Below are positions 1 through 8,194 of a stretch of DNA of 64,000 bases, in pieces. The stretch's first letter is position 1; every line of letters starts with the position of its first letter. Under the pieces are notes generated by a model that was not told the origin of the DNA, did not search any database, and saw nothing but the letters and a program-made list of their open reading frames with translations. Made by a program: the position numbers and the translations under genes. Source of the DNA: Citrobacter amalonaticus (GTDB taxonomy: Bacteria; Pseudomonadota; Gammaproteobacteria; Enterobacterales; Enterobacteriaceae); the NCBI GenBank assembly GCA_028994555.1, contig JARDVN010000002.1, positions 1 through 64,000 on the forward strand, given 5' to 3'.

Positions 1-109
1 GTTAGATGCACTAAGCACATAATTGCTCACAGCCAAACTATCAGGTCAAGTCTGCTTTTATTATTTTTAAGCGTGCATAATAAGCCCTACACAAATTGGG
101 AGATATATC

Positions 110-458
110 ATGAAAGGCTGGCTTTTTCTTGTTATCGCAATAGTTGGCGAAGTAATCGCAACATCCGCATTAAAATCTAGCGAGGGCTTTACTAAGCTTG
201 CCCCTTCCGCCGTTGTCATAATCGGTTATGGCATCGCATTTTATTTTCTTTCTCTGGTTCTGAAATCCATCCCTGTCGGTGTTGCTTATGCAGTCTGGTC
301 GGGACTCGGCGTCGTCATAATTACAGCCATTGCCTGGTTGCTTCATGGGCAAAAGCTTGATGCGTGGGGCTTTGTAGGTATGGGGCTCATAATTGCTGCC
401 TTTTTTGCTCGCCCGATCCCCATCGTGGAAGTCGCTGCGGAGGCCGACGCCATGGTGA
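110..458 (+). CDS. qacEdelta1: QacEdelta1, truncated SMR quaternary ammonium efflux protein (copy A)
   Basis: Small multidrug resistance membrane protein of four-helix type, giving weak export of quaternary ammonium compounds. The first 97 residues match the second copy in this window, starting [15 protein letters not shown]. Six Ts at 401-406, where the other copy has five, shift the frame so that as written the gene reads through into sul1 as one 393-residue ORF. With five Ts it ends after about 115 residues, overlapping the start of sul1 as usual in the integron 3'-CS. The fusion is probably a sequencing error. Confidence 0.9.
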
Positions 459-1291
459 CGGTGTTCGGCATTCTGAATCTCACCGAGGACTCCTTCTTCG
501 ATGAGAGCCGGCGGCTAGACCCCGCCGGCGCTGTCACCGCGGCGATCGAAATGCTGCGAGTCGGATCAGACGTCGTGGATGTCGGACCGGCCGCCAGCCA
601 TCCGGACGCGAGGCCTGTATCGCCGGCCGATGAGATCAGACGTATTGCGCCGCTCTTAGACGCCCTGTCCGATCAGATGCACCGTGTTTCAATCGACAGC
701 TTCCAACCGGAAACCCAGCGCTATGCGCTCAAGCGCGGCGTGGGCTACCTGAACGATATCCAAGGATTTCCTGACCCTGCGCTCTATCCCGATATTGCTG
801 AGGCGGACTGCAGGCTGGTGGTTATGCACTCAGCGCAGCGGGATGGCATCGCCACCCGCACCGGTCACCTTCGACCCGAAGACGCGCTCGACGAGATTGT
901 GCGGTTCTTCGAGGCGCGGGTTTCCGCCTTGCGACGGAGCGGGGTCGCTGCCGACCGGCTCATCCTCGATCCGGGGATGGGATTTTTCTTGAGCCCCGCA
1001 CCGGAAACATCGCTGCACGTGCTGTCGAACCTTCAAAAGCTGAAGTCGGCGTTGGGGCTTCCGCTATTGGTCTCGGTGTCGCGGAAATCCTTCTTGGGCG
1101 CCACCGTTGGCCTTCCTGTAAAGGATCTGGGTCCAGCGAGCCTTGCGGCGGAACTTCACGCGATCGGCAATGGCGCTGACTACGTCCGCACCCACGCGCC
1201 TGGAGATCTGCGAAGCGCAATCACCTTCTCGGAAACCCTCGCGAAATTTCGCAGTCGCGACGCCAGAGACCGAGGGTTAGATCATGCCTAG
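452..1291 (+). CDS. sul1: Sul1, sulfonamide-resistant dihydropteroate synthase (copy A)
   Basis: Folate pathway enzyme that replaces the host dihydropteroate synthase and is not inhibited by sulfonamides. It has 279 residues starting [15 protein letters not shown], with the DHPS pterin-binding segments ([35 protein letters not shown]). Full length, and the same as the second copy. The ATG overlaps the end of qacEdelta1, the standard 3'-CS arrangement. Confidence 0.97.
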   Translation: MVTVFGILNLTEDSFFDESRRLDPAGAVTAAIEMLRVGSDVVDVGPAASHPDARPVSPADEIRRIAPLLDALSDQMHRVSIDSFQPETQRYALKRGVGYLNDIQGFPDPALYPDIAEADCRLVVMHSAQRDGIATRTGHLRPEDALDEIVRFFEARVSALRRSGVAADRLILDPGMGFFLSPAPETSLHVLSNLQKLKSALGLPLLVSVSRKSFLGATVGLPVKDLGPASLAAELHAIGNGADYVRTHAPGDLRSAITFSETLAKFRSRDARDRGLDHA

Positions 1292-1418
1292 CATTCACCT
1301 TCCGGCCGCCCGCTAGCGGACCTGGTCAGGTTCCGCGAAGGTGGGCGCAGACATGCTGGGCTCGTCAGGATCAAACTGCACTATGAGGCGGCGGTTCATA
1401 CCGCGCCAGGGGGAGCGA

Positions 1419-1661
1419 ATGGACAGCGAGGAGCCTCCGAACGTTCGGGTCGCCTGCTCGGGTGATATCGACGAGGTTGTGCGGCTGATGCACGACGCTG
1501 CGGCGTGGATGTCCGCCAAGGGAACGCCCGCCTGGGACGTCGCGCGGATCGACCGGACATTCGCGGAGACCTTCGTCCTGAGATCCGAGCTCCTAGTCGC
1601 GAGTTGCAGCGACGGCATCCATGTCTCGACGATGCCAGCGGAGTGCTTAAGCTACTCCTAG
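1419..1661 (+). pseudogene. orf5: orf5 of the integron 3'-CS, truncated GNAT acetyltransferase
   Basis: The first 67 residues (from MDSEEPPNVRV to CSDGI) are the N-terminal part of the putative GNAT acetyltransferase orf5 that normally follows sul1. After about 1619 the sequence changes to unrelated DNA and the frame ends after a few foreign residues. The acetyl-CoA-binding half is lost, so it cannot be functional. The break marks the end of the integron-derived segment. Confidence 0.85.
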
Positions 1662-1744
1662 CGCATTGGGCGCTGGGACGGGGCGGGGGTGCATAGCCAT
1701 GCACCGGCGGATAAGCGTGCGCGCGGCTCGCTCCACCGATTTGG

Positions 1745-2044
1745 CTAGGGGAGCGCGGTGCTGCGCCAGCTTTCTAGAATGTCGCTTACTTCGCGGCTGA
1801 CAATTAACCGCGCCTCGGCGCGAGCCATACCGGAGATCGCCAAAAGTCGATCGTAGTCGGTAAGTTGGTGGCGGGCGAAGGTTGAGGCCACAATGCCGAC
1901 GACCTTGCCTAGCGAGGCTTCTGTCCACCGTTTGGCCAGAATCCGTTCGATGAGGATCTCGCGGTATTCCGGCGGGCAGCGAGCTTGATGTTTGCGAAAA
2001 TGTCGCTCGACCGTCCGCCGGGTGAATAATGTGCCTTGCTGCAT
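1745..2044 (-). CDS. DUF2293-like hypothetical protein
   Basis: A 99-residue reading from MQQGTLFTRRTVERH. The arginine-rich N-terminus, the segment CPPEYREILIERILAKRWTE and the ending resemble the DUF2293 family, which has no known function. A longer in-frame start exists upstream but has no clear support. It lies just downstream of a small antitoxin-like gene on the same strand, in GC-rich DNA unlike the plasmid backbone. Family assignment is from memory of the motif only. Confidence 0.5.
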   Translation of the reverse strand: MQQGTLFTRRTVERHFRKHQARCPPEYREILIERILAKRWTEASLGKVVGIVASTFARHQLTDYDRLLAISGMARAEARLIVSREVSDILESWRSTALP

Positions 2045-2158
2045 GCGATGCCTCCAAGGAGACGCTCGCATCGGCCTACGCCAAAAGGGGTCGCATGAGG
2101 TGCTTGGGGGGCCGCCAAAAGGGTAGCTCAGCGACATGCCTTCCGATGTTGCCGTCAG

Positions 2159-2330
2159 CTAATCGCCAACCTTGGGGGGGCGGCAGTTCGTTCGGCGTTC
2201 CCCACGACAATAGCCAGGCTTTCACAGCCTCGTGGCTGATAGTCCGGCCTGCCTCAATGTCGGCAATGCCCTCGGCGGTCGCTTCCTGGTCGTCGTCAAA
2301 GTTGTCGGCTTGGGAGTTCACGCAGTCCAA
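2159..2330 (-). CDS. Small antitoxin-like protein, probable frameshift near its end
   Basis: The protein starts MDCVNSQADNFDDDQEAT and contains EGIADIEAGRTISHEAVKAW, typical of RHH/RelB-type antitoxins that pair with RelE/ParE toxins. As written the frame runs on to 84 residues. Removing one base from the seven-base run at 2174-2180 gives the ending ELPPPKVGD and a stop at 56 residues, which fits the family. No partner toxin is seen, so it may be an orphan carried by recombination. Confidence 0.55.
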
Positions 2331-2639
2331 CTACCACAACACCCGACCGCCCGGCCACACCGGTCCGACGCCTACGCCTTTACGGCCACACGGTGTAATG
2401 GAGGAGAGAGAGCCAACACATGCGCCAGCGCGAATGGCTTGGCGGCGGTCCGCAGGATTTCAGTCGCCGCCTCGTAGGCTTCAGACGGGACCACTCGGTC
2501 CGGAGGCGTTGCGGCGGGACCCCTAGTGTGCGCCCTTCACAGACCCTGAGGAGCGCACCGCTCGCCTTCTTGCTGCCCATCGCGATAGCGGGGACATCAC
2601 AACTGAGCAAACTCAGGGACGCCCAGTGTTGCGGCGGGA

Positions 2640-3214
2640 CATCCACTTCTGCGTTTTTACAGCTGCGCGCCGGCGGGCATCGCAACAGCCATGCGAACGC
2701 CGGTGTCGTACCCGCCATCGCTTTCGCGCAGAACAACCGTGGTGAAGTGCGCTTCGAGTCGGGCCATGGCCAGGTGGCTTGCACCGTGCTGTCCAACGGC
2801 AAGCCGGGCTACGGCGTGCCGATGGTGGCCTGCGTGTCTCTGCGCGGCCGCGAGCAGGGCCTTGCAGCGGAGCTGGGCGGCAGCGTAGCGGCCACACTGC
2901 GTACCAGCGGCGGCGGCGCGGACAAGCCCCATGTGCTGGCCCCCGACTTCGAGGCGCATTTCCGCTACGACTGGAACGACCCCGGCCCCGGCGACTGGTC
3001 GCACTGGCGGGTGCGGCGGCTGATGCCGACGGAGTGCGAGCGGCTGCAAGGCATGCCCGATGACTACACGCTGATCCCCTACCGCGGCAAGCCCGCCGCG
3101 GATGCGCCGCGCTACAAAGCAATCGGCAACTCCATGGCCGTCCCGTGCATGGCATGGCTGGGCCAGCGCCTGGTGCAGTGCCTGCACAAGACGGGCTCGA
3201 CCGCTTCGGATTGA
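2640..3214 (+). pseudogene. 3' fragment of a C-5 cytosine DNA methyltransferase
   Basis: The readable homology starts near 2690 (VVPAIAFAQNNRGEVR) and includes the C-terminal part of a Dcm-type enzyme: RRLMPTECERLQGMPDDYT, then KAIGNSMAVPCMAWLG (conserved motifs IX-X). The catalytic PCQ and ENV motifs are absent, so this is an inactive remnant, probably of phage or island origin. The upstream frame is open but looks unrelated. GC content is high. Confidence 0.75.
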
Positions 3215-3542
3215 TCGGCGACGCAGCCTGCGGGCCGCGCCATTCTCCCTCCTGCATTGCCGACGTATCGGCAGCAGCCCGCAGCCAGGGTGTCAAGGCT
3301 GCCGTGGGTTCCCCCCCGCGCCACCCGCCAGTTCGCCTCGGCATCTCACCGGCGAACGCTGCCCACCGGGGCATCGATGCCTCTTTTCTCCAACCCACGG
3401 GATGGCCGCCACGTCCCGTCAGGGGCATGTCGCCACCCGGTCGATTTCAGGAGAATTTTAAAGTTTTTACCATCATTCTTGTCACTGTTACCTTTCGAAC
3501 TCACATTAAATTCTTTCATCTTCTAAAAATTAATATTAACTA
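3215..3542. other. Gene-free junction between GC-rich mosaic and AT-rich rmtC unit
   Basis: No convincing gene. GC content drops sharply near 3450, marking the left border of the AT-rich nth-rmtC segment. This fits the outer boundary of an ISEcp1-mobilised unit, which ends at a poorly conserved alternative repeat; I cannot place that repeat exactly. Confidence 0.5.
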
Positions 3543-4211
3543 ATGTATAATCCTACTGTGAACAAGAAAACGCGTGCAAAATATGTATTAGAAGAGATGG
3601 AAAAGCTTTTTCCGGATAGTAGCTCAGAGTTGAGGAACTGGGAAACAGATTTCCAATTTCTTCTTTGCATCATTTTATCAGCTCAGACGACTGATTTGCA
3701 GGTGAATAAAGTGACTCATAATCTATTCGCTAAATATCCTGATCCGGCTTCACTTTCGGAGGCGGAAGTCGGAGAGGTAGAGAAGATATTAAGCTCTATA
3801 AATTACTATCGCACTAAATCTAAGAATATTGTAAATGCGGCTAAGGTTGTGAAAACTAGGTTTCACGGCCGAGTTCCTAGGAGTGTAGAAAAATTGATCG
3901 AAATCCCGGGCGTCGGATTGAAGACTGCTAATGTATATTTGAATAGTATGTATCAAGCGAATCAGGGAGTGGGAGCAGACACTCATGTGATGCGAGTTTC
4001 GAGGAGACTTGGTTTCACGGATAGTCGTGACCCTAGGAAGGTCGCAATCGCGCTACAAAAGCTGTATCCGAAAAAAGATTGGTACCGAGTTACGGCGTTA
4101 TTTGTCTTGTATGGGAGGTACTATTGCAAGGCTAGAGTCAAGCCAGAAAATAGCAAATGTATTTTTAAGGAATTTTGTACTCACTGTAGTGGTTTGGATC
4201 CTTATAGCTAG
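3543..4211 (+). CDS. Endonuclease III-like DNA glycosylase
   Basis: A 222-residue HhH-GPD glycosylase for base excision repair. It has the helix-hairpin-helix IPGVGLKTANVYLN with the catalytic Lys and VGADTHVMRVSRRLG with the catalytic Asp. The C-terminal cysteines are spaced C-x10-C-x5-C-x2-C rather than the usual C-x6-C-x2-C-x5-C, so the 4Fe-4S cluster may be altered. It is AT-rich and convergent with rmtC. An endonuclease III gene beside rmtC in an ISEcp1 unit is known, suggesting both came from one donor chromosome. Confidence 0.88.
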   Translation: MYNPTVNKKTRAKYVLEEMEKLFPDSSSELRNWETDFQFLLCIILSAQTTDLQVNKVTHNLFAKYPDPASLSEAEVGEVEKILSSINYYRTKSKNIVNAAKVVKTRFHGRVPRSVEKLIEIPGVGLKTANVYLNSMYQANQGVGADTHVMRVSRRLGFTDSRDPRKVAIALQKLYPKKDWYRVTALFVLYGRYYCKARVKPENSKCIFKEFCTHCSGLDPYS

Positions 4212-4308
4212 GCGAGGTGTGTTAGAATTTGCCTTCGTAGAGGCGGAAGTTACACATGCACGACTTACGTATTATACACCTCAAAGAAAAATCTTCTCCA
4301 CCCTAAAG

Positions 4309-5154
4309 TTACAATCTCGATACGATAAAATACATCTCGTTTCCTAATTTCAATTTTTGCATGATTCTCAGATCTGACCCAACAAGATCATTCTCGAACT
4401 TAACAGTGTAATTCTCTTCCATCCCAACATCTCTCCCACTTATAGTTTTAATAGGAAAAGAGATCACAGCATTTTTGTATTTCCACTCTTGAAGAATTTT
4501 CAAACCAGAGGCCTCTTCCTGCCGATCGAGTAGAGTATATAGCTTGAACATAAGTAGAAGATCACTCTCGCCTGACGGATCGGATAATATATCTCCCTGT
4601 TTGACAACAATACCCTCTGGGGCGTTAAGCGTTCTCAACGAGTGTTCGATCGCTTCGATCATACCTTTATCAAGATCGAAACCTATGTATTGCCCAAGCA
4701 TGCCAGCCTCCGTAAAGAATGGAAAAGAAAATGGATTCAAAGCGCAACCTGCATCGGTGATACTTGTTGGAACCCCTGTTACCTCAAAGATCTTTTGGTA
4801 AAGCTCATCGTAAGCCACCGTTCGCTCATTTGTTGAAGTGTGCAAGTTCAATATTTTCAGGCAGATCTCTTTTTCCCACTCCGTACGAGTTGCTTCATCC
4901 GTAGTTGGATTTGGTATCTCATGAATTATCTTCTCAATCTTCTTCTCCAACCTTTTCCCATCGATCCCACCAATATAAGCACCATATGCTTGATGCAATT
5001 TCTTGCGAACCTCCTTCTCTAGCTGCTTGGGAGGGTATCGATCGAAAAGCCTCTCAGTTACACGTCGTACAGTTGGTGGATAAAGTGTGGAGTATTTACC
5101 ACTTGTGAGTACTTTGGCTGTTACTTCTTCGATATAATTATCGTTGGTTTTCAT
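4309..5154 (-). CDS. rmtC: RmtC, 16S rRNA (guanine1405-N7) methyltransferase
   Basis: Methylates G1405 in the ribosomal A site and gives high-level resistance to 4,6-disubstituted aminoglycosides. It has 281 residues from MKTNDNYIEEVTAKV, the expected RmtC length. The SAM-binding region includes SITDAGCALNPFSFPF and YIGFDLDKGMIEAIEH. A start 14 codons upstream is open but MKTND is the known start. It is AT-rich relative to its neighbours, and is read from an ISEcp1 end that supplies the promoter. Confidence 0.97.
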   Translation of the reverse strand: MKTNDNYIEEVTAKVLTSGKYSTLYPPTVRRVTERLFDRYPPKQLEKEVRKKLHQAYGAYIGGIDGKRLEKKIEKIIHEIPNPTTDEATRTEWEKEICLKILNLHTSTNERTVAYDELYQKIFEVTGVPTSITDAGCALNPFSFPFFTEAGMLGQYIGFDLDKGMIEAIEHSLRTLNAPEGIVVKQGDILSDPSGESDLLLMFKLYTLLDRQEEASGLKILQEWKYKNAVISFPIKTISGRDVGMEENYTVKFENDLVGSDLRIMQKLKLGNEMYFIVSRL

Positions 5155-5184
5155 ATATGGTCTGTGAAAAAGGATTATTTTAAT

Positions 5185-5408
5185 CCTAAATTCCACGTGT
5201 GTTTTTTATTAGCTTCAAAAATCACTATTTCACGAAGAATTTAGACTGCTTCTCACACATTGTAACATTATTTACAACCACCTTTCAATCATTTTTGATA
5301 AATCATTGATTTCATCTTTGCTGCAATGATACTTAATAAACTCTGCAAGTTATCCACAGAGCAACACTCAATTTTATTGATGATATTCTTATTATACCAG
5401 ACATTTTT
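5185..5408 (-). mobile_element. ISEcp1 remnant (right end) cut by IS1
   Basis: CCTAAATTCCACGT at 5185-5198 is the ISEcp1 right inverted repeat seen in reverse. The adjacent sequence has the last codons of the ISEcp1 transposase on the minus strand, interrupted by IS1. The rest of the element is absent from the window. It therefore cannot move itself but still drives rmtC. Confidence 0.88.
5259..5288 (-). promoter_or_regulatory. ISEcp1-borne promoter for rmtC
   Basis: Read on the minus strand, TTGAAA (5283-5288) and TACAAT (5259-5264) are 18 bp apart. These are the outward promoter boxes described for ISEcp1, pointing at rmtC about 105 bp downstream. Confidence 0.85.
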
Positions 5409-5463
5409 GGTGATGCTACCAACTTGCTGATTTAGTGTATAATGGTGTTTTTGAGGTGCTCCC

Positions 5464-5739
5464 GTGGCTTCAGTCTCCGTCTGCTGTCCCTCCTGTTCCG
5501 CTACTGAAGGCGTGATGCGTAATGGCAAAAGTACTGCCGGGCATCAACGTTATCTCTGCTCTCACTGCCGTAAAACATGGCAGCTCACCTTCACTTATGC
5601 CGCTTCTCAGCCCGGTACACACCAGAAAATCATTGATATGGCTATGAACGGCGTCGGTTGCCGTGCCACCGCACGACTAATGGGCGTGGGCCTCAACACC
5701 ATTTTGCGCCATTTAAAAAACTCAGGCCGCAGTCAGTAA
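5464..5739 (+). CDS. insA: InsA, IS1 regulator
   Basis: A 91-residue protein with the zinc-finger cysteines [10 protein letters not shown] and CSHCRKTW and a C-terminal helix-turn-helix. InsA binds the IS1 ends and represses transposition. It ends in HLKNSGRSQ near the slippery A6C site (5710-5716) at which a -1 programmed frameshift produces the InsAB' transposase. Confidence 0.93.
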   Translation: MASVSVCCPSCSATEGVMRNGKSTAGHQRYLCSHCRKTWQLTFTYAASQPGTHQKIIDMAMNGVGCRATARLMGVGLNTILRHLKNSGRSQ

Positions 5740-6161
5740 CCTCCCGGATACAGCCGGGCAGTGATGTCATTGTCTGTGCGGAGATGGACGAGCAATGGGG
5801 CTACGTCGGTGCAAAATCACGTCAGCGCTGGCTGTTTTACGCGTATGACAGGATACGCAGGGCGGTGGTAGCCCACGTTTTCGGTGAACGCACTATGGCC
5901 ACACTGGAGCGTCTTCTGAGCCTGCTGTCAGTTTTTGACGTGGTGGTATGGATGACGGACGGCTGGCCGATGTATGAGTCACGTCTGAAGGGAAAACTGC
6001 ACGTCATCAGTAAGCGTTACACGCAGCGAATTGAGCGACACAACCTGAATCTGAGACAGCATCTGGCAAGGCTGGGCAGGAAGTCCCTGTCGTTCTCAAA
6101 ATCGGTGGAGCTGCATGACAAAGTCATCGGGCACTATCTGAACATAAAACACTATCAGTAA
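5658..6161 (+). CDS. insB: InsB, IS1 transposase catalytic part
   Basis: A 167-residue frame with the DDE-type core: [28 protein letters not shown] and the C-terminal [17 protein letters not shown]. It is expressed as InsAB' by -1 frameshifting from insA at AAAAAAC. This is a real programmed frameshift, unlike the many +1 breaks elsewhere in the window. Full length, so the element should be active. Confidence 0.92.
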   Translation: MPCHRTTNGRGPQHHFAPFKKLRPQSVTSRIQPGSDVIVCAEMDEQWGYVGAKSRQRWLFYAYDRIRRAVVAHVFGERTMATLERLLSLLSVFDVVVWMTDGWPMYESRLKGKLHVISKRYTQRIERHNLNLRQHLARLGRKSLSFSKSVELHDKVIGHYLNIKHYQ

Positions 6162-6177
6162 ATTGGAGTCATTACCA

Positions 6178-6262
6178 GATTGGCTTACACCATTAGAGAA
6201 ATTTGCTCAGCTTGTTGATTATCATATGGCTTTTGAAACTGTCGCACCTCATGTTTGAATTC
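6178..6262 (+). mobile_element. ISAba125 remnant
   Basis: The last codons of the ISAba125 transposase (FAQLVDYHMAFETVAPHV, then TGA) and its right end lie directly upstream of blaNDM-1, the usual NDM arrangement. The rest was lost next to IS1. The exact right border is approximate. Confidence 0.85.
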
Positions 6263-6283
6263 GCCCCATATTTTTGCTACAGT
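6255..6283 (+). promoter_or_regulatory. Hybrid promoter of blaNDM-1
   Basis: TTGAAT at 6255-6260 lies in the ISAba125 end and TACAGT at 6278-6283 lies at or beyond it, 17 bp apart. This is the known hybrid promoter that expresses blaNDM-1 and bleMBL. It is intact here despite loss of most of the IS. Confidence 0.92.
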
Positions 6284-6358
6284 GAACCAAATTAAGATCA
6301 TCTATTTACTAGGCCTCGCATTTGCGGGGTTTTTAATGCTGAATAAAAGGAAAACTTG

Positions 6359-7172
6359 ATGGAATTGCCCAATATTATGCACCCGGTCGCGAAGCTGAGC
6401 ACCGCATTAGCCGCTGCATTGATGCTGAGCGGGTGCATGCCCGGTGAAATCCGCCCGACGATTGGCCAGCAAATGGAAACTGGCGACCAACGGTTTGGCG
6501 ATCTGGTTTTCCGCCAGCTCGCACCGAATGTCTGGCAGCACACTTCCTATCTCGACATGCCGGGTTTCGGGGCAGTCGCTTCCAACGGTTTGATCGTCAG
6601 GGATGGCGGCCGCGTGCTGGTGGTCGATACCGCCTGGACCGATGACCAGACCGCCCAGATCCTCAACTGGATCAAGCAGGAGATCAACCTGCCGGTCGCG
6701 CTGGCGGTGGTGACTCACGCGCATCAGGACAAGATGGGCGGTATGGACGCGCTGCATGCGGCGGGGATTGCGACTTATGCCAATGCGTTGTCGAACCAGC
6801 TTGCCCCGCAAGAGGGGATGGTTGCGGCGCAACACAGCCTGACTTTCGCCGCCAATGGCTGGGTCGAACCAGCAACCGCGCCCAACTTTGGCCCGCTCAA
6901 GGTATTTTACCCCGGCCCCGGCCACACCAGTGACAATATCACCGTTGGGATCGACGGCACCGACATCGCTTTTGGTGGCTGCCTGATCAAGGACAGCAAG
7001 GCCAAGTCGCTCGGCAATCTCGGTGATGCCGACACTGAGCACTACGCCGCGTCAGCGCGCGCGTTTGGTGCGGCGTTCCCCAAGGCCAGCATGATCGTGA
7101 TGAGCCATTCCGCCCCCCGATAGCCGCGCCGCAATCACTCATACGGCCCGCATGGCCGACAAGCTGCGCTGA
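6359..7172 (+). CDS. blaNDM-1: NDM-1 metallo-beta-lactamase (frameshifted near the 3' end as written)
   Basis: Periplasmic, lipid-anchored class B1 enzyme that hydrolyses carbapenems and most other beta-lactams. Visible are the lipobox LSGC, the zinc ligands HAHQDK, the next His at GHTSD, and the Cys in FGGCLIKD. Val88, Asp130 and Met154 match NDM-1. As written, six Cs at 7113-7118 replace the usual five and cause a stop after SHSAPR; with five the protein ends MADKLR at 270 residues. The span is 814 bp instead of 813, so I read this as a sequencing error. The first codons are known to derive from aphA6. Confidence 0.95.
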
Positions 7173-7175
7173 GCC

Positions 7176-7541
7176 ATGGCTGACCACGTCACCCCCAATC
7201 TGCCATCGCGCGATTTCGATGTGACAGAGGCGTTTTATGCGAAGCTGGGCTTTGCGACGAGTTGGAAGGATCGCGGCTGGATGATCCTGCAGCGCGGCGG
7301 TTTGCAGCTCGAATTCTTCCCCTATCCTGACCTCGACCCAGCTACGAGCTCGTTCGGCTGTTGCCTGCGGTTGGATGATCTCGATGCCATGGTGGCATTG
7401 GTGAACGCGGCGGGAGCCGAGGAAAAAAGCACCGGCTGGCCGCGCTTCAAAGCTCCGCAACTGGAGGCGAGCGGCCTGAGGATCGGCTACCTGATCGATC
7501 CCGACTGCACGCTGGTGCGGCTGATCCAGAACCCCGACTGA
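7176..7541 (+). CDS. ble-MBL: Bleomycin resistance protein BleMBL
   Basis: A 121-residue glyoxalase-fold protein that binds and sequesters bleomycin-type glycopeptides. It starts MADHVTPNLPSRDFDVTEAF and shows the family's paired beta-alpha units. It begins 3 bp after the blaNDM-1 stop and is co-transcribed from the same promoter. Full length. Confidence 0.95.
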   Translation: MADHVTPNLPSRDFDVTEAFYAKLGFATSWKDRGWMILQRGGLQLEFFPYPDLDPATSSFGCCLRLDDLDAMVALVNAAGAEEKSTGWPRFKAPQLEASGLRIGYLIDPDCTLVRLIQNPD

Positions 7542-7545
7542 CCGC

Positions 7546-8184
7546 ATGCCCGCGAAAATCAAGATTTGCGGGATCAGCACACCCGAGGCGCTCGATGCGA
7601 CCATCGCGGCGCGGGCGGACTATGCCGGGTTGGTGTTCTATCCAGCGTCGCCCCGTGCGGTTACGTCGAATGTCGCGGGCGCTTTGACATCGCGCGCAGC
7701 TGGCCAGATCGCCATGGTCGGTTTGTTCGTCGATGCGGATGATGCTGTCATCGCCGACGCACTGGTGGCAGCCAAGCTGAACGCGCTGCAGCTGCACGGT
7801 TCGGAATCGCCCGAACGCGTGGCCCAGTTGCGCGCGCGGTTTGGCAAGCCGGTGTGGAAGGCGCTGCCCGTCGCCAGCGCCAGCGATGTCGCACGCGCCG
7901 CAGCCTATGCCGGGGCGGCGGACTTGATCTTGTTCGACGCCAAGACCCCCAAAGGCGCGCTGCCCGGCGGCATGGGGTTGGCGTTCGACTGGTCGCTGCT
8001 GGCCGGATATCGCGGTGCCTTGCCGTGGGGGCTGGCAGGCGGGCTAAATCCGACGAATGTTGCCGAGGCGATTGCGCGCACCGGAGCGCCGCTGGTCGAT
8101 ACCTCCAGCGGCGTCGAAAGCGCGCCGGGCGTCAAGGATACCGACAAGATTACCAATTTCGCCTTTGCGGTGCGCTTGGCCTAA
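7546..8184 (+). CDS. trpF: Phosphoribosylanthranilate isomerase TrpF
   Basis: Tryptophan biosynthesis enzyme, a 212-residue TIM barrel with the conserved start KIKICGIS (Cys acid/base), GLVFYPASPR, QLHG, LFDAK and a phosphate-binding GLAGGLNPTNV. It follows bleMBL by four bases. It is a chromosomal passenger carried with blaNDM-1, probably from a GC-rich environmental proteobacterium. Full length. Confidence 0.95.
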   Translation: MPAKIKICGISTPEALDATIAARADYAGLVFYPASPRAVTSNVAGALTSRAAGQIAMVGLFVDADDAVIADALVAAKLNALQLHGSESPERVAQLRARFGKPVWKALPVASASDVARAAAYAGAADLILFDAKTPKGALPGGMGLAFDWSLLAGYRGALPWGLAGGLNPTNVAEAIARTGAPLVDTSSGVESAPGVKDTDKITNFAFAVRLA

Positions 8185-8194
8185 ATCGCGTCGA

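Larger units (their letters stand above)
1..1315. repeat. Direct repeat copy A: class 1 integron 3'-conserved segment
   Basis: This stretch is repeated almost perfectly, in the same orientation, near the other end of the window. It begins at the GTTAGAT core that ends an attC site and runs through qacEdelta1 and sul1 to just beyond sul1. The one difference I see is an extra T in a T run (401-406). The copies diverge after CGCTA: this copy continues into orf5, the other into ISCR1. Confidence 0.95.
5409..6177 (+). mobile_element. IS1: IS1-family insertion sequence
   Basis: The element begins GGTGATGCTACCAACTTGCT and ends with the matching repeat ending GGAGTCATTACC, about 769 bp against 768 for IS1. 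It contains intact insA and insB. The 9-bp flanks (GACATTTTT and AGATTGGCT) do not match, so there is no target duplication. It separates the ISEcp1 remnant from the ISAba125 remnant, so a deletion or recombination probably followed insertion. Confidence 0.93.

Noticed and set aside
110..1291. A natural QacE-Sul1 fusion protein
   Set aside because: It depends on one extra T compared with the second copy, which has the two genes in normal form.
5409..6177. IS1 as a recent simple insertion
   Set aside because: The flanking 9 bp do not match, so no target duplication supports it.
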